From: Andrena cerasifolii
Lineage: Eukaryota > Arthropoda > Insecta > Hymenoptera > Andrenidae
Direction of reading: 5' to 3'
Length of the DNA stretch: 64,000 bases
NCBI RefSeq assembly: GCF_050908995.1
Contig: NC_135132.1
Coordinates: 2,351,001-2,415,000 of the forward strand
The position numbers were made by a program, and so were the translations under genes. Positions 24,464-36,159 of the stretch are shown in pieces; position 1 is the first letter of the stretch, and the number at the start of each line of letters is the position of its first letter. Below the pieces are notes generated by a model, which saw nothing but the letters and a program-made list of their open reading frames with translations, was not told where the DNA came from and made no database searches.

Positions 24464-24887
24464 CAGGGCCTGATTTACGGTGGTGCAAGTAGGGCAACTG
24501 CCCAGAGGGGCAAATTTGGAGGTAGCAAAATTGGTAGAAAGAAAAAATCATAAAATGCATTTTTGAATGGAAAATCGTCAATAAAGACCAATAAAAAAGT
24601 TAAAGTTTTTGAAAAAGTGATAAAAAGAAGGTAATACATGTTTGAATTTAGTATCAAACTTATAAATTGTTTTTAAATCACCCATATAATTATTATTATA
24701 CTAGGGAAAGGTTGCGTACCTATATTAAAGATCTTTACAAAAGGCTTTTGTTATTCAACAAATAGCTAAAAAAAAAGTTTCACTCGCAGTCAAAAATTAT
24801 ATTTTAAAATTATTATTTATAATTAAATATAAAGGGCGGCAAAAATGTTTTTTGCCCAGAGCGGCGAAAGAGCTAGATCGGGCCCTG
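24464..24887. mobile_element. hAT-like element with near-perfect 8-bp duplication
   Basis: Flanks cttaccac (24456-24463) and tttaccac (24888-24895). Ends cagggcctgatttacggtgg and gctagatcgggccctg; gggcaactgcccagaggggc at the left resembles ttttttgcccagagcggcg at the right. Confidence 0.87.
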
Positions 24888-25211
24888 TTTACCACGTGCT
24901 TAATTTTATGTTTATAAATACCAGTGCGCAGGTGTCCTGTGTTCGAAAAATCCTAACCTCCTATTAGTTTTGCACATACGCACTATTGTTTACACGACGG
25001 TATTGTAAAATACATGATCTATGTTGTACTTCATTGTAACTCACTCGTTCTCACTGCTTTTCATACTCGTCGCTGAAGCAGAGGTGTTTAGAGGCAAATG
25101 AGCGGGAAAGTGGAGATACTTACACTTACCTTACCCCTCTCTTCTTCACTCTCGTAATCGTTAGTCGTAGCTTGGTCATGAACACACGACAGCAGCTGCA
25201 TGCGATTCACT

Positions 25212-25881
25212 GGCTGCGTTCAGCCTGGTTCAGTCCACAAAACCGGTGAGTGATCTCACTAGATTTTACTCGCGTCGACCAATTGGGTGCGTTCAACAGA
25301 CATAACCGGTGACCAACCGGTGAGTGATCTCCCTAGATTACTCTGAACGCAACCGCTCACTTACCGGTTACTCAACATGTTTTGTAACCGGTCGCCATTT
25401 TTTGTACCAGAAATAAACTACGGTATATTTGGGATCAGGGACCAGTCTGGTTTTTCAGGATGTCGGGACCCGTTCAAAATAATAATACAAATGGAAATAT
25501 AGGTTATATATTTTATTTTCTGCATTTTAAACCTATTACTTGATTCAAAAATGTATACTTACTTCAAAACTTATACGTGACATTCGAAAATGTTCTTTAA
25601 ACAGATTATTGTTATATAGAGAAATTATAACCTCTGAGTAATTTTCTTTTCTTGATCTAACGCCACGTTCTGTGATTAATAAATTTGTTGGTTCCGATAA
25701 TTCATCTGCTATTATTTTTATTACATTCAAATCCAAACCAATATCTAGACCTATTAATAATTCTGGATCCATGTTTTTAATATTCCCGCCAGATATACCA
25801 AATGTCATTGGTTGCTTTCAGAGTAAAATCTAGAGAGATCACTCACCGGTTGATCACCGGTTGTGTCTGCTGAACGCAGCC
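25212..25881. mobile_element. PIF/Harbinger-like non-autonomous element
   Basis: Ends ggctgcgttcagcctggttc and gtgtctgctgaacgcagcc with ACT at both borders (25209-25211, 25882-25884). A second left-end-like copy, gggtgcgttcaacagacata, starts at 25285. Clusters of accggtgagtgatct appear near both ends. It carries a transposase fragment on the minus strand. Confidence 0.75.
25545..25808 (-). pseudogene. PIF/Harbinger transposase N-terminal fragment
   Basis: Open frame of 87 codons starting MTFGISGGNIKN. Its distal part, YSEVIISLYNNNLFKEHFRM then SRISFEV, resembles the conserved F-K-x-x-F-R-M-S-R-x-x-F-E entry block of HARBI1-type nucleases. The catalytic DDE region is absent. It sits inside matching terminal repeats. 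Call based on this one block plus context. Confidence 0.55.
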
Positions 25882-25901
25882 ACTAATGCAATGGCTACGA
25901 G

Positions 25902-25983
25902 CAGGGTTGCCAACAGTGGAGGATGGTTTTCTACTAAGGCCTTGAAGAAATCTACTAGAATTCTACTAACTTTCTTTGCGTGC

Positions 25984-26014
<31 letters not shown>

Positions 26015-26376
26015 GGTACGTAGTTGGCATTAAAAAAAATAATCGATTAATATTTTATGGCGAATTCAGGATCCACACTGATCTACAACACTGGATGCGA
26101 CATGGGCCAGTTGGTTTAGTGATTCCTTAAAGAAAAAGTTAAGTGACCACTAAATATGAAAACTTTGAAAGTTGAAACCACAACAAAATAGTTGAAAAGT
26201 TTCAGGAAAAATCTCGCCAAATAGGTGAGCTCATCCAACGACGCAATTCTTTCGGCATATGCTTTTATAGGTTAGCCCGGGTCTTCCCCTATCATAGGGG
26301 CCGTATGTAAGAAGTAGATACTGTGAATGGACGAGTGAATCGCTTTAGTAGAAATTCTACTAAATTGGCAATCCTG
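25902..26376. mobile_element. hAT-like element with perfect 8-bp duplication
   Basis: Flanked by gctacgag (25894-25901 and 26377-26384). Ends cagggttgccaacagtgg and aaattggcaatcctg. Subterminal ctactagaattctacta and gtagaaattctactaaa are inverted relatives. Contains a (GT)n-(G)19 tract at 25984-26016. Confidence 0.92.
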
Positions 26377-26506
26377 GCTACGAGAAGTCGAGAACCTTAT
26401 GCCCACTTTTATGAAGAGCCAGCAACCATTCGAACATTTCGAACTACCTGCGGCGCTCAATATTAGGGTTACCAACCGTACTATAATATATAGCAGGGTT
26501 GGCTAA

Positions 26507-26664
26507 TAGCGAATTCGGTAACTCGCTCTGACTCTGCACTGGTGCCAAAAAATGACTTGGATTGGTTGATTCTTATAGAGCTATCTTCGTTTCTATCAGA
26601 AACAACCAATCCAAGTCATTTTCTGGCACCAGTGCAGAGTCAGCGCGAGGTACCGACTTCGCTA
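26507..26664. repeat. Near-perfect hairpin, 67-bp arms
   Basis: Left tgactctgcactggtgcc and ttggattggttg pair with right caaccaatccaagtcatttt and ggcaccagtgcagagtca. Loop of about 25 bp around 26585. Confidence 0.92.
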
Positions 26665-26878
26665 TAAGGGTGCCTTCCGTTTCGCGCATTGAGTGCATAA
26701 ACTGTATAGTTAGTCGCGCATGCGTATTTGTCTCTTTACGTACGCTTCGAAATACGTATGTACAAGTCCTTTTTATCGACCGCAGTAGTTTCATAAGGGT
26801 CCGTTTGTTTACTAGGGACGCTTCGATCGATTCGGACCATAACAAAAATGAGACGGCAGCCTTAAAGATATATTAGAG

Positions 26879-27105
26879 CAGCGCTGTCCAGCGTAGGGGC
26901 TCCTCACGCGCCTGCTTCCCCTTCCAATCTTTCTTTCGCGCAGTGTGCCTTCGGTTGTTAAGGAGACCGCGCGACGCTACGAAGGCTGCCATGACGGGCT
27001 AACCAGGCTAGCGTCTTCGCGGTTAGCGTCGCGCGGTATCCCTGACAACGCGGGCGGGAGTGGGAGAACCCCAAGCTTCCGCGGGAGCGACCTTGGTCAG
27101 CGCTG
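26879..27105. mobile_element. hAT-like element, empty form of the 10434 composite
   Basis: Perfect duplication tattagag (26871-26878 and 27106-27113). Ends cagcgctgtccagcgtaggg and cgaccttggtcagcgctg. Opposite orientation to the copy at 10434 and without the nested hairpin, so it shows the ancestral 227-bp form. Confidence 0.92.
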
Positions 27106-27404
27106 TATTAGAGATATTAAGCGTGACTAATTCATGTTTATTAGAATTGATATCTGTGTAGACAGAGTGAGGAGGGGGGCGTCGATGTCCCGAGCGAGGC
27201 GATGCGTGTTCCTAGCGCTCAGCCGCGGGCCGATCCAAATCGGCTAATGTTTACAAAGGAGCTGAGTGGGCCATCTCTGGGTGTCACCATCATTACTGTG
27301 GCTCACTCATTGTCAGCTGCTAATTACGTCATCCCGACTCACATGACTTCCAGGAATCCTAGCCAGGATTCCGGGGCGACGATTGGTTGCTTGGTTGCAC
27401 CCAG

Positions 27405-27545
27405 TTTGTAGTGCCAATTTAATTAAAGATTTAAAATTGGAATTAAAAAATATTCACTTTTATAGTACACCCTTAATGAAGATTCGTATATTCTCAAGTC
27501 AGGGAGGGGCAGCTGCCCCCTCCCCCCATGTGTCTGCAGGGTGTC
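27405..27545. repeat. Partial copy of the 31014-31286 element
   Basis: Shares gtgccaatttaattaaa, tcacttttatagta-like sequence and gaggggcagctgccccctcc with that element. Only the right half is present. Confidence 0.65.
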
Positions 27546-27634
27546 CTCGAACTTTTATACAAAAACTTACCAATCCATTTTGGTGATGATTCTGAATAAA
27601 AAATGTCATGCGACTACAGGGTCATCCGTTAATA

Positions 27635-27795
27635 AAACTGCAACCTACGCGCGCGCGAACAGACGAAAATGGCAACACCGCCTCACAGACACATTCCACG
27701 GCAACCATTCACCGGCCCGGCGTTCGGAGGGCTGCCAGCGACCGCTGGACAGCAGTGATGCCCGAGCTTCGAAAATTTTAGGATGGTCTCTTTCA
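27635..27795. repeat. Solo arm of the 21595-22886 element
   Basis: Contains gctgccagcgaccgctggac, agcagtgatgcccgagcttc and gaaaattttaggatggtctc in the same order as the left arm at 21595. Confidence 0.8.
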
Positions 27796-27895
27796 AATTC
27801 ACGTTATTGTTACGTCGAATATTTGACGTAAATTTAACCGGGCTAATAACCTTATAGGTATCTGTAACCGCAAAACATTAGACTGAAAATTTTAA

Positions 27896-28557
27896 TAACT
27901 TCAAAGGCCCACAATTTGACGAAATACTGTTTCAAGCTGGTCAGGCCTTCTCGTATGACCACTTCTGCCGAGAATGTTTTGTCCAACCCACCCCCCTCCC
28001 CGCTTCGAACATATTCTGATAATAATGAAAATGTAAATTATTATATTTTCTCTGGCATCTTCGTAACAGTAGATATTATCAATGGTTGAGCCAGTTTTTT
28101 GCGCTAAAAATGAGTCCAAATGCGGCATCATTTGGATTCTTTTACTTATACATAGTTTGAGTCAAATCTGAATTCTGTAGGCCAATTAAATATCACGGAT
28201 AATTAGAAATAATCCGAGTGAGGTTACAAGTTTAGGCTCATTTTCATCAGGAGAATCTTGCCAATCCGTTGGTACTAATTTCATAAAAATCGAATAGAAA
28301 ATACAAAAATTAAAATTTTCATTAGTATTCAGATGACTTATCAGTGGCTCAACCGCTGTGCAAGCGAAGAGTCAGTGACGCAGCGAAGAATGAAACGAAC
28401 CTTCTGTTATTAAAGCAAACATTACATGACCTTCGGACAATACTTTTGATGCTTTTTAGAAAATATCAACGAGAAAACACGGTAAAGCCGCATACAAGAT
28501 GGAAATTCTTCGACGTATAAATAGTATTTATTAAATACGCCGACGCCGCTCAAATTG
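27896..28557. mobile_element. Old piggyBac-type element, second copy
   Basis: Right end cgccgctcaaattg followed by TTAA (28558-28561). Left border near TTAA at 27892 is uncertain. Shares the gatgctttttagaaaatatc and gaaaacacggtaaagcc region with 12049-12704. Confidence 0.6.
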
Positions 28558-28559
28558 TT

Positions 28560-29470
28560 AATAACGTTTGATAAGAAAATGTATAACGTGCAATATAAAG
28601 GATGTCCTACGATGAGTAGTGCGGCTGGTTCACATTTTTGAGAAAATTGTGTTTGAAAACTCATTTGTTATGCGTACACTTCGCTATTAATGGGCTGAAT
28701 GGAATAGCAAATACGGTACAACTGTGGATGAAAAAAGCTTTCTGCAAAAACAGATCGGAATCGTAGATTAACATCCTTAATTTTCTCGAAAACAAATTGC
28801 CGTTTTAAAAAAAAAATTATTTTACAACTTTGACTTATATTTACAGAAGAATTATTATTTATTTCATATGTAATTGCGCCAAATTCATTGTGGCATTCTG
28901 CTAATGTTTAATCAAGAAAGTGAGTTCCTGAGAAACTCTTAAAAAGACTCGTAAGAGAAATTGTATTTTGCACTTTTCATTTACTTTTTCATACTTAATC
29001 CTTTTTGAAGATAGTTTCTTTTGTCGAGTACACTACGTGAGAATAAGGAAAAATCAATCTTAAATTTCACATCTCCACAAATCCAAGTATGCGGATTCGC
29101 AACTGAAAGCCTCGATCAGTAATGTTTTTTACACTCTGTATATATATATGTTGCTACTTGCATGATGTCATTTAAAAAATTAGAAACGAGTGTAATAAGA
29201 ATAACGTAAAGAATAGTGCTGGTTATTAGTTTGAGCATTCTCTGAATGTGATCGATGAATCCACCTTGACCCAATGACTGCACACAGTTTATAGGATTAC
29301 CAACTCAACGAGTCTTCCAACCACCTAAAGCTCTGGAGCTTAAAGCGCTCCCACACGCGGCTTCTATTACTACGCCACGCACGTTGGTTGACGCCACGTC
29401 GTGTATGCGCACTAAGGCTGGAGGCACACAAGCACGTCAAGACGGACGTCGAAAAAAACGCTTGTGTGCC
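28560..29470. other. Intronic DNA, little recognised
   Basis: AT-rich. A lone acactctgtatatatata near 29132 may be a stray element end. Confidence 0.35.
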
Positions 29471-29473
29471 CCC

Positions 29474-29735
29474 ACCATGTCAAACCTACTGAAGAATGTT
29501 TGGACAGATAGTCGCCTGTCACTGGCTGGGTGAATAGTGAGGATCCACCTTTACCCGCATATCCAGGTAATAAGAGCCTAAAGGCGGGATTTCCGAAGCG
29601 GCCGATCGCGGATAGGAAATCCCGCCTTTAGGCTCTTATTACTTGGATATGCGAGTAAAGGTGGGTCCTCACTATTCGTCTAGCCAGTGACAGGCCACTG
29701 TCTGTCCAAACATTCTTCAATAGGTTTGGCATGGT
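29474..29735. repeat. Near-perfect hairpin, about 120-bp arms
   Basis: Left ccatgtcaaacctactgaag and taagagcctaaaggcgggat pair with the right counterparts. The loop is short (about 20 bp near 29600), so it would fold into an almost continuous duplex. Confidence 0.93.
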
Positions 29736-30488
29736 CATATTCACTCTCCCCGCCCACGTAGCACACTTTTCGGAATTTCAAAATATAGAAATCACATTAA
29801 AAAATTATAATCGGAATTTCACTTTATACCTTTATATCGCCTGATAACTCTTCATATACAGTATAGGATGTTTCATATCACGCGAGAATAATTTCAGAGT
29901 TGAGTAAGGCATACACAAATAATGAAAAAGGTGCATACCAAAATTTGTCGAATTTGATATTGTTATTAAATTTTCAAGCAGGCGTTTCTATGTTTCGATA
30001 ATTCTTGTTACAAACTCAGCTGACGTAATTGATTGCACAACCTTGCGCAACTAAGTAATTGTTAATTGATTGTACCACTTGAGGCTTTTACGAGGACACT
30101 GCGGAATGTGATAAAAAAGTTTAATAAAGTAATTTTCATCGTTTTGCTGGAACAGAAATTTTTATCACTTTCTTTGAAAATTTACATTGTTCAACAATTT
30201 ACGAAAAATAATGTTTTCAGTTTCTACTTTATACTTATATAGTAAAATAGTTTGCATACTAGGAATACAAGGCAATTGTAATGTGTATTATGATCCACTA
30301 TATTAAGCAGTTAACAGGATTTCGTTGGTTAACGGTATTATTCGAGTAAACATAACCGTATTATTCGTATACTAGGGTAGTCAAGAGCTCTGAAATGCGC
30401 CACACACAAGTAAGGTTGATTTTCATTATCCACTGAAATGGCGACAAGAGACCGTTCAATGAAACATTCTACAATACATGCAGACTAT

Positions 30489-30797
30489 TTAGGGCAAATT
30501 CCACTTACGCCCAAATCGCCCGTGATTTTCATTAAGTTACGGTTTCTCTATACGCTACTGGACGCATCGTCAAGAATTTCAAAGTCGATTTTCTCGAAAA
30601 TGAAGCGCAATAACAAAAAATGTTATTCATTTTCTTTGACTTATTTACTTGTTATAAATCGAAAAGGAAGAGTAACTTTTTTTCATATCGTGCTTCATTT
30701 TCGAGAAAATCGACTTCGAAATTCTTGACGTCGCGTATATGGAAACCTACCCTAACGAAACTGACGGGCGATTTGGGCGTAAGTGGAATTCGCCCAT
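30489..30797. repeat. Inverted repeat, about 130-bp arms
   Basis: Left gggcaaattccacttacgcc and gattttctcgaaaatgaagc pair with right gcttcattttcgagaaaatc and gggcgtaagtggaattcgcc. AT-rich loop. Confidence 0.88.
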
Positions 30798-31013
30798 AGA
30801 AGGAAAGGAAGCTATAATGCGAATTTAGTAGGAGTGTAATAAAAATAAAAGACATAACAAATTGAGGTACAAAGAAATTTATCCGAGCGGAGTACCACCA
30901 AATGAAATCATTGTTTTAGTTGAAAAACGTTTACGTGGGTGCAGAACCATTGAAATCTCGAAAAATCGATTTTATTATTATTTATTCTGAAAGTGTCACC
31001 CTTTGTGAACATT

Positions 31014-31286
31014 CAAGGGCGTCCACAGACTTTTTTCCAAGAGGGGCAACTTTGGGGTGACGGTGATGAAAAATATAGCAATGAAAAAAACGAGTAGCCC
31101 GCTTGCATTTTTGAACTCATTTTGTGGTGCCAATTTAATTAAAATATTAAATCTAAAATTCAGAAACCTTCACTTTTTTTAGCATAAACTTAATAAAGAT
31201 TAGTTTTTAAAAATAAGCGATTTTTTCTCAAAAGCCAGAGGGGGGGGGGCAACTGCTCCTTTTGCATCCCCCTCCGGACGCCCATG
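31014..31286. mobile_element. hAT-like element with near-perfect 8-bp duplication
   Basis: Flanks tgaacatt (31006-31013) and tgaatatt (31287-31294). Ends caagggcgtccacagac and cctccggacgcccatg. Contains a run of ten G at about 31235. Confidence 0.78.
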
Positions 31287-31402
31287 TGAATATTTACAAT
31301 AAAGTTTCATAAGGACATTCAATTAATTGCGGAAATTATAGCGCTGAACGTAATTGACTGCACCGTCAAGTAACGATGTCGCAGAGTGGTATTGGCGTTG
31401 GA

Positions 31403-31673
31403 CAGGGCTGGGCAACTCGCGGCCCATGGGCGGCCCACGATGGGCCGCATGCGGCCCGTTCCCCGACTTGCCCACTCTGCTGGGCCGCAGGAGAACGACC
31501 CCCACCATTCTCTTTTAACTCCTATAGTGTACGCCGTACCTATATATGACCGCACTCGTAGGAGTAAAAGGAAGGGACATGGAGTGGCGGCTAATCTGCT
31601 GATGGTGGGGGAACCGGCTGTCTGGTAGTGGGGACTGTGCGGCCCGCGGCGGCGAACAAGTTGCTCAGCCCTG
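31403..31673. mobile_element. hAT-like element with near-perfect 8-bp duplication
   Basis: Flanks gcgttgga (31395-31402) and gcgtagga (31674-31681). Ends cagggctgggcaactcgcgg and acaagttgctcagccctg. GC-rich interior with repeated gcggccc. Confidence 0.9.
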
Positions 31674-31689
31674 GCGTAGGAGACTTAGC

Positions 31690-32620
31690 TTTGAAGCCGT
31701 TTATCTCGAAACTACATTTTTAAACATCATTTACATCATAATTCTTGAACCAATGAATATTTTTATTTGAAATTTTAACAGGAGGTGTAGAATTCCTTTC
31801 CCTACAACGTGGAACTTCCGCAGCAGTATTCGATGTTTATAAAAAAGTTGATAACTGATGAAAGACGATTTTTCCCGTAAAAATGTGAGGATAAAATTGA
31901 TTCGTGTGTAACTTTCCGAATTTTTGGTTAAATTCGTTAGTAAATTTCCACTCTGTAGTTTTTAGTGCAGAAACTACTCACCCCAAAGCATTTTGCTTTT
32001 AGAATTTAGACGATCGGTTCACCTGGGACTACATGCATAGACTACAGCTGCGCACTACGCAGCTGACAATTTTTTTTAAAAATCATTTGTAAAAGCGTGT
32101 ATAAAAAGCTTTGGAAAGTACCGGTATGGTATAATTGTTTGGTAAGGAAGATAAAAGGAAGGAAAGGTTCCTGGACATCTAGAGCTTTTCCAACGAAAGC
32201 TAATGAAAAATTCCATCATTTTTATGATTGTATTTTAATTCTGTTCGTTGGAAATTTAAATACTCGTGGTTGAAGCTTAATTTACTACTTGTACTTCTGC
32301 AATCCATCATTCAAAATATTAACAATTTAAATTGATCGTTACTTTTTTAAATACGTATAAAGTTGGAAACCATATCATTCGGATATCTCTGATTCAGTAG
32401 CTTGTGGTATGCCCAAGATTCATTCATTTTGGATGGTCATGATTTTGAACTTTTGTCCCGCTAGTGACTAGACCATCAGTAGACCCGACCACTGTGCACT
32501 GCTGTATTTGTCATATCCTCCAAACTTGTTACTGTTGGAGTATCATTTACATTTACACCATTCATTGTGAAGTGTTTTAAATAGAAAAGGGAATGCAATT
32601 TTTTTTATACAAATGGGACT
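31690..32620. other. Intronic DNA, nothing recognised
   Basis: No coding signal or delimited element. Confidence 0.35.
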
Positions 32621-32629
32621 ACTAAACTA

Positions 32630-33500
32630 CAGTGGCGGACAAAAGAAAGTTTACAACCTTTAAAATCGCATAACTTTTTTAGAATTGGTCCAAACGACTT
32701 GAGTATTTTTTAGAAGATAGAAGGATAGGTTTGCTAAGTGACGTGTTTCGTCAGTTTGAAAAAAAAAATGCAATTGGTCGGAATATAAAAAAAAATATTA
32801 AATACAACTTTTACTATTTCGGATCCGAAGACCTCTTTGCGATTTTGGGCGCCGGGTCAGGAAAAGAGCGTGGCGGCGCCCAGAATATCAAAGAGGTCTT
32901 CGGATCCGAGCGGCTCCCTGTGCACCTCTGTTCTAAAGGTATATAACTATATACAGTGGTGGACGAAAGAAAGTTTACATCCTTTAAAATCGCATAACTT
33001 TTTTAGAATTGGTCGAAAACTTGATTTTTTTTCTAGAAGATAGAAGGATTGCTTTGCTAAGTGACATGTTTCGTAGTTTTGAAAAAAATGGAATTGATCA
33101 GAATAACAAAAAAAAAAATAGTAAAGGTCGTTTTTTAAACTTTTTTTTGTGAGCCTGTAATGAAAATTCAAAAACCCGTTTGTAGATTGAAGTAAGGTGT
33201 ATTTGTATATGCCTAAAATTTGATCAAAATCGGTTAACGTTGCTCTGAGACTTCTGAGTTATGAACGTTTAATGATCGCAGAATAATTAATTAACCGATT
33301 CTGACGAAATTTTAAGTTACAACCGGGTTTTTTGAATTTTCATTACAGGCTAACAAAAGAATGTTTAAAAAACGACCTTTACTTTTTTTTTTGCTATTCT
33401 GACCAATTGCATTTTTTTTCAAACCGACGAAACACGTCACTTAGCAAAGCAATCCTTCTATCTTCTAAAAAAAATTCAAGTCGCTTGGACCAATTCTAAA
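32630..33500. repeat. Cluster of Tc1/mariner-type ends with nested hairpin
   Basis: Copies of cagtggcggacaaaagaaag (32630) and cagtggtggacgaaagaaag (about 32954) start two forward segments. An inverted segment (gaccaattctaaaaaa...) ends near 33500. Internal phrases tagaagatagaaggat and gttttttgaattttcattac recur in both directions. A hairpin (32818-32920: gaagacctctttgcgatttt against its complement) interrupts the first copy; its one-sided relative is at 33535-33615. Confidence 0.7.
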
Positions 33501-33627
33501 AAAGGTTTGCGTAATTGCATTTTTTTCCCAAACGACGCCACGCTCGGCTCCTGACCCGGCGCCCAGAATCGCAAAGAGGTCTCCGGATCCGAGCGGTTCT
33601 TTAGGCACCTCTGCTTAAAGGTACGTC

Positions 33628-33910
33628 TACTATTGCGAGATGAGAAGGAACAAGAATACGACCAAGCTGAAATGTCACAGCGGCAAGGGGAATCGCCGGC
33701 TCGCGTCAACGTATCCCCTCCAACACAGTTCGTCCCGTGACGAAGAACGCGAACGAAACCAATCGCAACAATCCGCGGATATAAACAGCCGCTAAGAACC
33801 GAAAAGTAGGACTTCTTGGACGGGATAAGGTGGAGCGGGCGATTCCTCTTGCCTCTGTGACATTTCAGCTTGGTGGTAGTCTCGTTTCTTCTCATCTCGC
33901 AATAGTACAC
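33628..33910. repeat. Inverted repeat, about 80-bp arms
   Basis: Left attgcgagatgagaaggaac and gctgaaatgtcacagcggca pair with right tctgtgacatttcagcttgg and ctcatctcgcaatagtacac. Confidence 0.82.
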
Positions 33911-33932
33911 GACGACACTTTTGTGTCTAGAT

Positions 33933-34221
33933 CAAGCCTGCCCTTTACGGTGCAAATACCTGCTGAAGTTCTGGGACCCGGGCAACAGCCGAGCGCGGGA
34001 CTGTTACGTTGCTAACCACAGCATGGGCTGCGGGAGACCTGCATGAATGTTGTCCATGTAGGCTCTTACCACGAGTCTATGTGATACTATGCCACATGAA
34101 CGCACACTCATGCAGTTCTCCCGCAGCTCTCGCAACGGGTAACATTGGAACAGTCCCGCGCTCGGCTGTTGCCCGGGTCCCAGAACTTCAGCAGGTATTT
34201 GCACCGTAAAGAGCAGCCCTG
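33933..34221. mobile_element. hAT-like hairpin element with perfect 8-bp duplication
   Basis: Flanked by gtctagat (33925-33932 and 34222-34229). Ends caagcctgccctttacggtg and accgtaaagagcagccctg. Arms include gaagttctgggacccgggca and its complement. Confidence 0.9.
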
Positions 34222-34319
34222 GTCTAGATCAAGTGTATACGACACTCCAAAAAATTTGCGGAAGATTGGAAACTGCCTAGAGCAGTCCGCGACACTGAAT
34301 TTGACCTATCGTCGCGGGA

Positions 34320-35353
34320 GTTGCAGCTAAAGCTAATCCTCGTGGCTACTAGCAATAAACTTGCGACATTTATTGGGCAAGAAACTTGCATGAGTGTTTA
34401 GAGTACACCAATTTTTTTACGCAAGTTCTTGCCTGCAAGTAGTTGCCAGAAAAATCTTGCAGAAGATATGTCCCGCGTGTCTACACCACGGTGTAATAGA
34501 CAGGTGTTCCGACTCTGTACCTTTTACCCCATCGATTTTGTGTGCCGATTTCTGTTTAGTTCCCTTGGCCGCCGCGAGAGGCGTCGTGACTTAGAAGGCA
34601 TATACATATGTGTTAATGAGATTGTGGTAGTAAAGATTGTAATCGTATTACTGGGCTTGCCAGAAAAATCCTGCGCGTAATTGAGGGGGAACATGCCACG
34701 CATGCGCGTGATGACACTGTCATTTGACTGAATCTTGGCGTCGATTGGTTCAACGTCACGGGGTCATCACGCGCATGCGTGGCGTGTTCCCCTTCCACTA
34801 TGAGTAGGAATTCCATACCAGGCCTGTATATATATGTAAATACCTTTACAACAGTCACGAAATCTGACGGGCGCCAGAAGAACTAGGACGAAAATGACAT
34901 TCTGAACAGGAGTCGGAACACCTGTCTATTACACCATTCTACACTGCAGTGTTACGCCTGAGAGTTGACAGCTAATGTTTATACATAAAGTATCTATTAT
35001 TATGTCGGTCCAACAAACTAGAATTTAGAATTAGTTGGACCAAACATTACTAAAAGTGATACAAAAATGCTGGCGTGCACGTAGATTCGAAACCGAATAC
35101 TATGGTCCAGCTACTTGCTTTCTACTCTCGCCAAAAATTTCCAATTCGTTTGGAAGTAAAATCTTTCTCAGAGAGAGAAGGTTATCGGGTGTCTACACTA
35201 TGATAGAATTCACTTGCTGAGACCAACTGTAGCAAGTAATCAGAACTTGCTAGAGTTACTCTCAGGCGTGTTTACACAGTGCTGACATCAACTCTCGCAA
35301 TAAATGTCGCAAGTTTATTGCTAGTGGCCACGAGGCTTAGCTCTAGCTGCAAC
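34320..35353. repeat. Inverted-repeat element, about 1 kb, with inner hairpins
   Basis: Left gttgcagctaaagctaatcc and gcaataaacttgcgacattt pair with right aaatgtcgcaagtttattgc and ctctagctgcaac. Inner inverted segments: taatagacaggtgttccgac (34495) against cggaacacctgtctattaca (34917), and the hairpin at 34687-34797. Confidence 0.8.
34687..34797. repeat. CGCATGCGCG-type hairpin, copy 1
   Basis: Left ggaacatgccacgcatgcgc pairs with right gcgcatgcgtggcgtgttcc around a ttggcgtcgattggttcaac centre. Relatives occur at 49005-49795 and 60235-60455. Confidence 0.88.
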
Positions 35354-35357
35354 TATA

Positions 35358-36091
35358 CTCGTTTCATCCTAAGAAAAATCCCGTTCGCGCAGGGATGATT
35401 CTGAGGAGGCGCTGGTTGGTCCGACCCCCCACTTAACCGCCTACGATTTTCTCCGCCTTACCGTCTGTTACCTCTTTGTCAACCGTTCCGCACGCGACGC
35501 CTTCATATACACGGTGGCACTATTACATATTACATAGCAAAATGTTCCAAAAACATGCCAATGTTCGCCCAGTTTACGGTAATAGTCATAAAATTAGTTA
35601 TTTCATAATTAATTGCAAATTTTAACAGTTTTATTCGATCTCTGTCTGTAGGACACTTCTTTTTTTAAACGGACTCCATAAAATCAAATACAACTCATGT
35701 AATTTTCATTATTTTTACTTCAAAAAAATAATTTACATACTTTAAATATCAATAAATATGTGTGCAAAAAAACTTGTACAAAAATCTTATCGTTCCTTTG
35801 AATATAAATCCTAAAAAAGACATAATAAATGGCATTCTAAATAGACTATTTAGAACACCTCCTAAACTGATGTTATATCTGTTCGGAACCAAAGAATTAC
35901 CGGGTAGATACACTGCTCTCCTGCAGTATTGACATTGACATCGGTCATGTCACGCCCTCGGAGGGGCAGGGAAGTCGGCAGGTAAAGTGCTGCGAGCAAT
36001 AGCCTGCGTCGGGCCCGTAGGCGGTAGTGGGGGCTGCGCAGAACGGCCACAAAACGGTCGGGGCATAGGATTTTTCTTACGATGAAACGAG
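35358..36091. mobile_element. TA-flanked element E, long copy
   Basis: Ends ctcgtttcatcctaagaaaa and ttttcttacgatgaaacgag with TA at both borders. Outer portions match copy 62082-62389 almost base for base. This copy has about 425 extra AT-rich bases, roughly 35493-35918. Confidence 0.87.
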
Positions 36092-36159
36092 TATAGCTCT
36101 AGTTAGACACAAAAGGCACTTGATCTAGACACAAAAGTGTCGTCGTGTATCCGCACCTT

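Larger units (their letters stand above)
33898..36155. repeat. Outer inverted repeat enclosing several nested insertions
   Basis: Left tacacgacgacacttttgtg with tctagatcaag pairs with right cttgatctagacacaaaagt and gtcgtcgtgta near 36117-36155. Between them lie elements at 33933-34221, 34320-35353 and 35358-36091. Confidence 0.75.

Noticed and set aside
33476..33910. 144-codon minus-strand open frame
   Set aside because: Lies across the end of a Tc1-type element and an inverted repeat; composition follows the repeats and no domain is visible.
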